Shown here piece after piece: positions 35,917 through 40,615 of a stretch of DNA of 40,615 bases. Made by a program: the position numbers and the translations under genes. Every line of letters begins with the position of its first letter. Positions within the stretch are counted from its first letter, which is position 1. This DNA is from Rodentolepis nana (Eukaryota > Platyhelminthes > Cestoda > Cyclophyllidea > Hymenolepididae): contig UZAE01012178.1 of NCBI GenBank assembly GCA_900617975.1, forward strand, positions 1 to 40,615, read 5' to 3'. The notes under the pieces were generated by a model. That model had not been told where the DNA came from and made no database searches. It saw only the letters and a list, made by a program, of their open reading frames with translations.

Positions 35917-36042
35917 CTGCGGCTATGCTACTGAACATAATAGGTTAAGATTGCAGAGACTTTTCAGCCAATCAAAAATCGACAGTTACTTCTTGCTCAG
36001 CATGGCCAAAACAGCATTTAATGACCAAACATGCCAGTGTCC
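35917..36042. repeat. Degenerate dispersed repeat, copy 2 (pairs with 1637-1773)
   Basis: Same two blocks in the same order as copy 1. Read on the minus strand, GGTTCGACTGT near 35907-35917 resembles a polymerase III box B, but it lies outside the shared block and no box A or tRNA fold accompanies it. Confidence 0.5.
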
Positions 36043-36186
36043 CCACCGCTCAGATTAGTACTATTCACACCACAAATTCTGTTCCTCCAAGAGTATTGTG
36101 GTGACCTTGGTAATTTCGGAGATTATTCATTGGAGAGGACTTTATCATAGATTGAGGAGGTTCCTTTCAGATTTATTTGTGCAACA

Positions 36187-36192
36187 AATAAA
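36187..36192 (+). terminator. Candidate polyadenylation signal for the receptor gene
   Basis: AATAAA about 595 bp after the stop codon, with a second AATAAA about 13 bp further on. In DNA this AT-rich such hexamers arise by chance, so this is only a candidate. Confidence 0.3.
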
Positions 36193-37503
36193 ATTAATCA
36201 AATAAACTTACATAGCTTTGAGAATGTTTTATTGCAATCATTATTAAAACACCATTCGCTCAGCACTTTCTTTTGGGTTGCTTCGTTAAGTTATAATTTT
36301 TTTTTATTTCTCGGCTGTTAAAGAACTACGTAAATTAGGTTCAGCGAACTGTTTTAAGATTAAAAAACTTAATATTAAACTGGAGATACCTTGGACAAAT
36401 TTTGACGTGAATATACTCTTCCTAGTATTAGTAAAAACAATGAGGAAATTAATCGGATGAAATCTTCAGAATTTAGGTTTCAAATGCGCTATTGGAATTA
36501 ACTCCACTTGACTTTTTGAATATTTGTTTTGACACTGCTATTTTTCCCACTAATATACAAAATTGTAAGTTTTGATGATAAAAAAAACTGATGACAACAC
36601 ACCGCTAAACAATGGTGAACTCCATCAAACAAGTTATTCATTTTCAGCTAATAGAATCGAATCCAAACTTCGAGCAACATAAACATAGGAAATTGTCTCA
36701 CTTCATTTGTTCAGCAGACTCGATTTGAGTAGCAGTGTGTAAATGGGAACTTAACATTTAAGAAAATGAAGCTTTCCTATTCGTTTTCTACTTTTCAGTA
36801 AATGACCATCTATAATGAGCAGTTCATAATTACTGTTATTATTTAAACAAGAAGAGCAGACCTTTTCATTTAAGTTCGGTTTTGCCTTCAACAGTTGGGA
36901 AGCCTAATGAATTAAAAAAAAGATATTTAGCAATTTTAAATCCAGCATGCCAAAGATGCTATAGACAAACATTCAAAGTTATCATAACTTTCTAAGCTAC
37001 ATTTCTTCAGCTTTAAAGTAACGATTTATCCGAAAATTATTCGAATCTAAGTGTAGTTGATAAATTTTAGGAACCATTTGTTCAAATAAAAAAAGAGTTT
37101 AATACATTCGTGGCGGATGTAATAGCAAGGACCTTAACGTTGCAAGTGGAAACCCGTTAGAGAAAATAAACTACAAATGCCTATCTCGACAGAGGCATTC
37201 ATCTCAGCTTTTCATTTTCATGGCTCTTTAGTTTTGAAATTCAAAAGTCAGGCTTGCGGCAGAGCAGAGAAAATTTATAATCTTTACCCTTGCTACTTTT
37301 GAACAAAGTCCTAAAATCAAAACTAGTTTAATGAACGTCCAAGACATCTTAAAACGGGTCAAAGTCCTACTTGTTACTAATTAACTCTGATTGAATGTTT
37401 AGGGCTTACGTCGCTGCTCCATTCCAAATTGAGGAATAGCATTTTTTGATTGCAACCATCTTCAACAGATGTTTTATAATAAGTCTGTATCTCCGACCAA
37501 ATA

Positions 37504-37529
37504 TTAGGTGGGCAACTAAGTCATTGCCG
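37504..37529 (+). repeat. Mariner copy 2 terminal inverted repeat (transposon 3' end)
   Basis: Pairs with 38782-38807; preceded by TA. Confidence 0.92.
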
Positions 37530-37577
37530 ATTTCAAATAAGAAGGCAAATTTGGAATTTTTGTTTAAAAATATAACT

Positions 37578-38625
37578 TTATTCAATTAGATATTGGCCGT
37601 TCTTGTCGATCACCTTTTTCCATCGCTCTGGCAGAGTAAAAATTCCCCGTTCGTAAAATGTCTGGTCTTTGCTATTAAAAAACTGAATTAGGTGTGTTCC
37701 GACATCATCCGCGTTGTTAAAAATTTTACCATTTAAAGAGTTGTGCATGGAACGAAACAAATGGTAATCCGAAGGCGCAAGGTCAGGGCTATATGGTGGG
37801 TGTGACAAAACATCCCAACTCAGTTCCAATAATTTTTGCCGAGTAACCAAAGATGTGTGGGGGGGGGGCCTTGCGTTATCATGATGGAAAACAACACCCT
37901 TCCGCCGATTTGATAATGCCGGCCGCTTATCTTCAATTGCATCCTTCAGTTTTTCGAGTTCTTCAACATACACATTTGAATTTATCGTTTGGTTCTGCGG
38001 CATGACTTCAAAATACAAAATTCCTTTGTGATCCCCCCCCCCAGACTGACAGCATAATCTTTTTTGGTGAATCTCTGCTTTTCATACTGTTTGGGCTGGT
38101 TGATCTTGCTTCACCCATGATCTCTTGCCAGTAACATTGTTATAAACTATCCACTTTTCGTCGCCAGTAACTAGGTTCTTCAGAAATGGATCATTCTCAT
38201 TGCGTTTCAGTAGCGGCGAATCACAGATGCTAATCCGTTGCGTCAAATGAATTTCCTTTAACTGGTGAGGGATCCATAAATCAAGTTTCTTGACATAACC
38301 AAGGGTTTTTAATTTTTTTTTCAATGCATGTATGCGACACATTGAGCTTCTCTGCAATATCTCGTGTTGTGCTGTGACGATTTGAATCGATAATGGCCTT
38401 GATATGGGTTTCATCCACTTCGACTGGGCGGCCAGATCGTTGTGAATTTTTCAGTGAAAAAGCACCGGAACGAAATCTTTCAAACCAATTTCGACACTGC
38501 CTTTCTTTAAAGGCGGCTTCATCTCCATATACGGCACATAACTTCTTTTGTGCTTGCGATGCGTTCTTGCCTTTTCGGAAGTAAAACAATAAAATGTGTC
38601 GGAAGTGCACGTCCTGTTCTTTCAT
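37578..38625 (-). pseudogene. Mariner transposase, broken in several places
   Basis: Same DD34D transposase family as copy 1. The start ATG is at 38623-38625 and the final stop at 37578-37580. The N-terminal helix-turn-helix region is open to about 38281, then a frameshift falls in an A-rich run after HTCIEKK (near 38320). The middle part, with the first catalytic Asp in VTGDEKW, reads in a second frame until a TGA near 38080; copy 1 has a Ser codon there, so one base change explains it. A C10 tract at 38033-38042 shifts the frame again. The C-terminal part (37578-38018) holds the second Asp in HHDNARP and the third in PDLAPSDYH. A second G/C tract at 37859-37868 adds two in-frame Pro residues after NARP. 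Confidence 0.92.
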
Positions 38626-38781
38626 TTTTCAATTTTGATAAAAACAAAACTAAAGAACTAAACAAAAAAAATTTTTACTAATTAACTTAGAAGACCATAC
38701 AGTAAGAAACAAATATAGGTTAGATGCTCTGGCCACGTTAACAGAACAAAAGAAAGTATAGAGTGAATCCGTCAACGAAAA

Positions 38782-38807
38782 CGGCAATGACTTAGTGGCC
38801 AAACCAA
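38782..38807 (-). repeat. Mariner copy 2 terminal inverted repeat (transposon 5' end)
   Basis: Complement of 37504-37529 with a few mismatches; followed by TA at 38808-38809. Confidence 0.92.
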
Positions 38808-38809
38808 TA

Positions 38810-40615
38810 AAAACCCACGAATTTGCAGCTAAGCGACCGTATTATGTAGTTGGATAGAAGCTCCATGAGCTTACTACATCAGCCAAAAAAATTTTACTGC
38901 ACAACGCGTAAATGTTAAGCTTTTAATTCTAGAAAAGTAAACGGACTTTATCTGAAAAATCGCGCAAATTTTTTGCTAAAATTTTCTTATTCAAATTTAT
39001 TAATTAATGTGTGAGGATTTAATTGTCTGATGAGGTGCTGAAGATTTAATTTGTATTTTTAATTAGTTTTTTTTTGTATATATATCAAACAAATCAAAAT
39101 AGCACTGTAAAAAAGCATTCAATTTCTAAATCGAGTTGTCAATTTTTAATAATGCCTTTCAGCTGTTTTTCAATAATCAAAATGAATAATATATTATATA
39201 ACAATATTTATAATTTAATTTCAATATGGAGAATTATAATTCAATTGTTTTCAAATAAAAGGGTAAATCATCTCTATTAAAAGCCGCATACTTTCTAATT
39301 TAAATTAAAAAATTTAAATGCTTAGACATTTATTTCATGAATTTTTATTAATAAATTGGTAACACTTGACATTAGATATTTTTAATTTATATTAACCTAA
39401 TAAATTAAATTAAATTTTAATTAAATCACAGGGATAAAAATTGTGAAACAGGTAAAAACCCGAAAAACCGTACTATTTATTGCTCCGAATTGCAATCAAA
39501 AACTTGCCCATGTAATTGGAATGCAATTATTTTGTCCTCAAGATAAAACTAACTGACACGTGTTAGCAACGTCAAATACATACACATATAAATAAGCACA
39601 TTTATTGCCAAAAAGAAATATATTCAAAATTTTAATTATGTATTGTTTGCACCGAATTTAAATTTTAAATTTAATTATTTCAATCCGTTCCTCCAAATGG
39701 CATTTTGGATAGCAGCAGTCTTAAAACAAGCAAATGAATATTTAATTTTTTAACTAAAGTTAACATCAGTGTCATAAAGTGCATCTTAAAAAGGATTGAT
39801 AACATCCTCATCCGGACATAAACTATTTGTTCCCTAATTAGAATAAAAATAACCTCAAATCTTTGAGCTTACCCGAGAGACGTTTAGTTTTAACTTAGCA
39901 ATTACCATTAAGGTAGATAAATAAACTTAATTGGTTTTCACATAAGGATTCGTTTTATAATTAATCCTATTATTAGAATTAGGGAATTTCGTTATTTGTC
40001 TGCATTAATATGAAAAGAAGCTAACAAAAACTGAATTCTTCTCTACAAAAGACGAAGACAAAGTCTTGACAATTAAGGACGGAGAAATCTGATTTATCAA
40101 TTTTAATGTTTAGTTAAGGTTTCCGAAATCCATAGCTCAAATTAGGGTTAAAATTTTACATCAATTATAGAAGTTCAAAAAATTTGAAATTCATGACATT
40201 GAAATACATAAACTTGGAAAAAAATTATTGAATATTTCCTACGCAAAGTCTATGTGTGTTCGGCTTTAATCATGACAGGTTCTTTAATCGGCTTACCTAA
40301 TTTAAAGGCGTAATTTTATGCAAGCATGACTTTGATAATCTTAAATTTATGGTCTATTGCCGCGTTTAAAAGGGCCAAATTTATCTTTGATTTTGCTCAA
40401 TTAGAGGCTGTTTCCCGGTTCTTTATTTTTCTGTCAAATTAATCAACATTCATAAAAATACCAAATATTTAGAATAATATATCTATCGAGAATTTCTCAT
40501 ATAAGAATACAATAATATATAAACAAGTAAGTAAATATATTTCTTCTTGTTCCATTTGCACGAGTCATTTTTAAACTTTTGTTCGAAAAATATTTATTTC
40601 AAATTAAAATATGAT
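38810..40615. other. Unannotated AT-rich DNA to the end of the window
   Basis: Very AT-rich, with ATTTAAATT-type runs near 39300-39430. No gene, RNA gene or repeat family member recognised. The 68-codon frame at 39074-39280 is attributed to chance. Confidence 0.5.

Larger units (their letters stand above)
35593..37503. other. 3' flank of the receptor gene
   Basis: No coding frame recognised. Contains a degenerate repeat (35917-36042) and candidate polyadenylation signals (36187-36192 and nearby). The remainder is plain AT-rich sequence. Confidence 0.5.
37504..38807 (-). mobile_element. Mariner-family DNA transposon, copy 2 (inactive)
   Basis: A 1,304 bp element in minus orientation, bounded by TA at 37502-37503 and 38808-38809. 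Inverted ends: TTAGGTGGGCAACTAAGTCA at the low-coordinate side and, as complement, TTGGTTTGGCCACTAAGTCA at the other. The base after CATTGCCG differs between the transposon's 5' and 3' ends in the same way as in copy 1, confirming the orientation. It is the same subfamily as copy 1, with close similarity throughout. Confidence 0.95.

Noticed and set aside
35900..35925. tRNA box-B-like GGTTCGACTGT on the minus strand
   Set aside because: No acceptor stem, box A or cloverleaf could be formed around it.
1..40615. CRISPR arrays, operons, ribosome binding sites, phage or plasmid functions
   Set aside because: Spliced genes, mariner and LINE/SINE elements show this is animal nuclear DNA; no prokaryotic signal was seen.

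Overview
The window looks like nuclear DNA of an arthropod, most probably a spider or other chelicerate. It is strongly AT-rich, genes are sparse, and one gene is split into at least nine coding exons with GT-AG introns. That gene resembles arthropod crustacean cardioactive peptide (CCAP) receptors. The mobile elements are mariner transposons and a non-LTR retrotransposon whose C-terminal coding motif, as I recall it, is typical of spider genomes. The taxon is inferred from families and style; no marker gene is present.

Layout. 1-900: a 5'-truncated LINE end lying between two ~180 bp direct repeats. 1220-17534: mostly unexplained AT-rich DNA carrying five ~310 bp copies of one SINE-like repeat (1220-1539, 4280-4577, 5944-6255, 14281-14602, 17232-17534), one mariner (9131-10425) and one intronless divergent protein kinase gene (10611-11729, minus strand). 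17535-23884: no recognisable gene, one hairpin and several G/C homopolymers. 23885-35592: a nine-exon peptide GPCR gene on the plus strand, about 500 residues after splicing. 35593-40615: 3' flank, a degenerate repeat and a second mariner (37504-38807) in minus orientation.

The SINE-like repeat and the LINE share nearly the same ~50 bp 3' tail, as expected for a SINE mobilised by a partner LINE. Both mariners have TA target duplications and ~26 bp inverted ends, but their transposases are broken.

The most notable single gene is the receptor. Its reading frame and all splice phases fit, yet several usual class A activation residues are replaced: DRY is DRA, Tyr5.58 is His, CWxP is CCCP and NPxxY ends in Phe. 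The kinase is also atypical, with HMD for HRD and DFD for DFG. No functional linkage between kinase and receptor is visible; they are about 12 kb apart on opposite strands.
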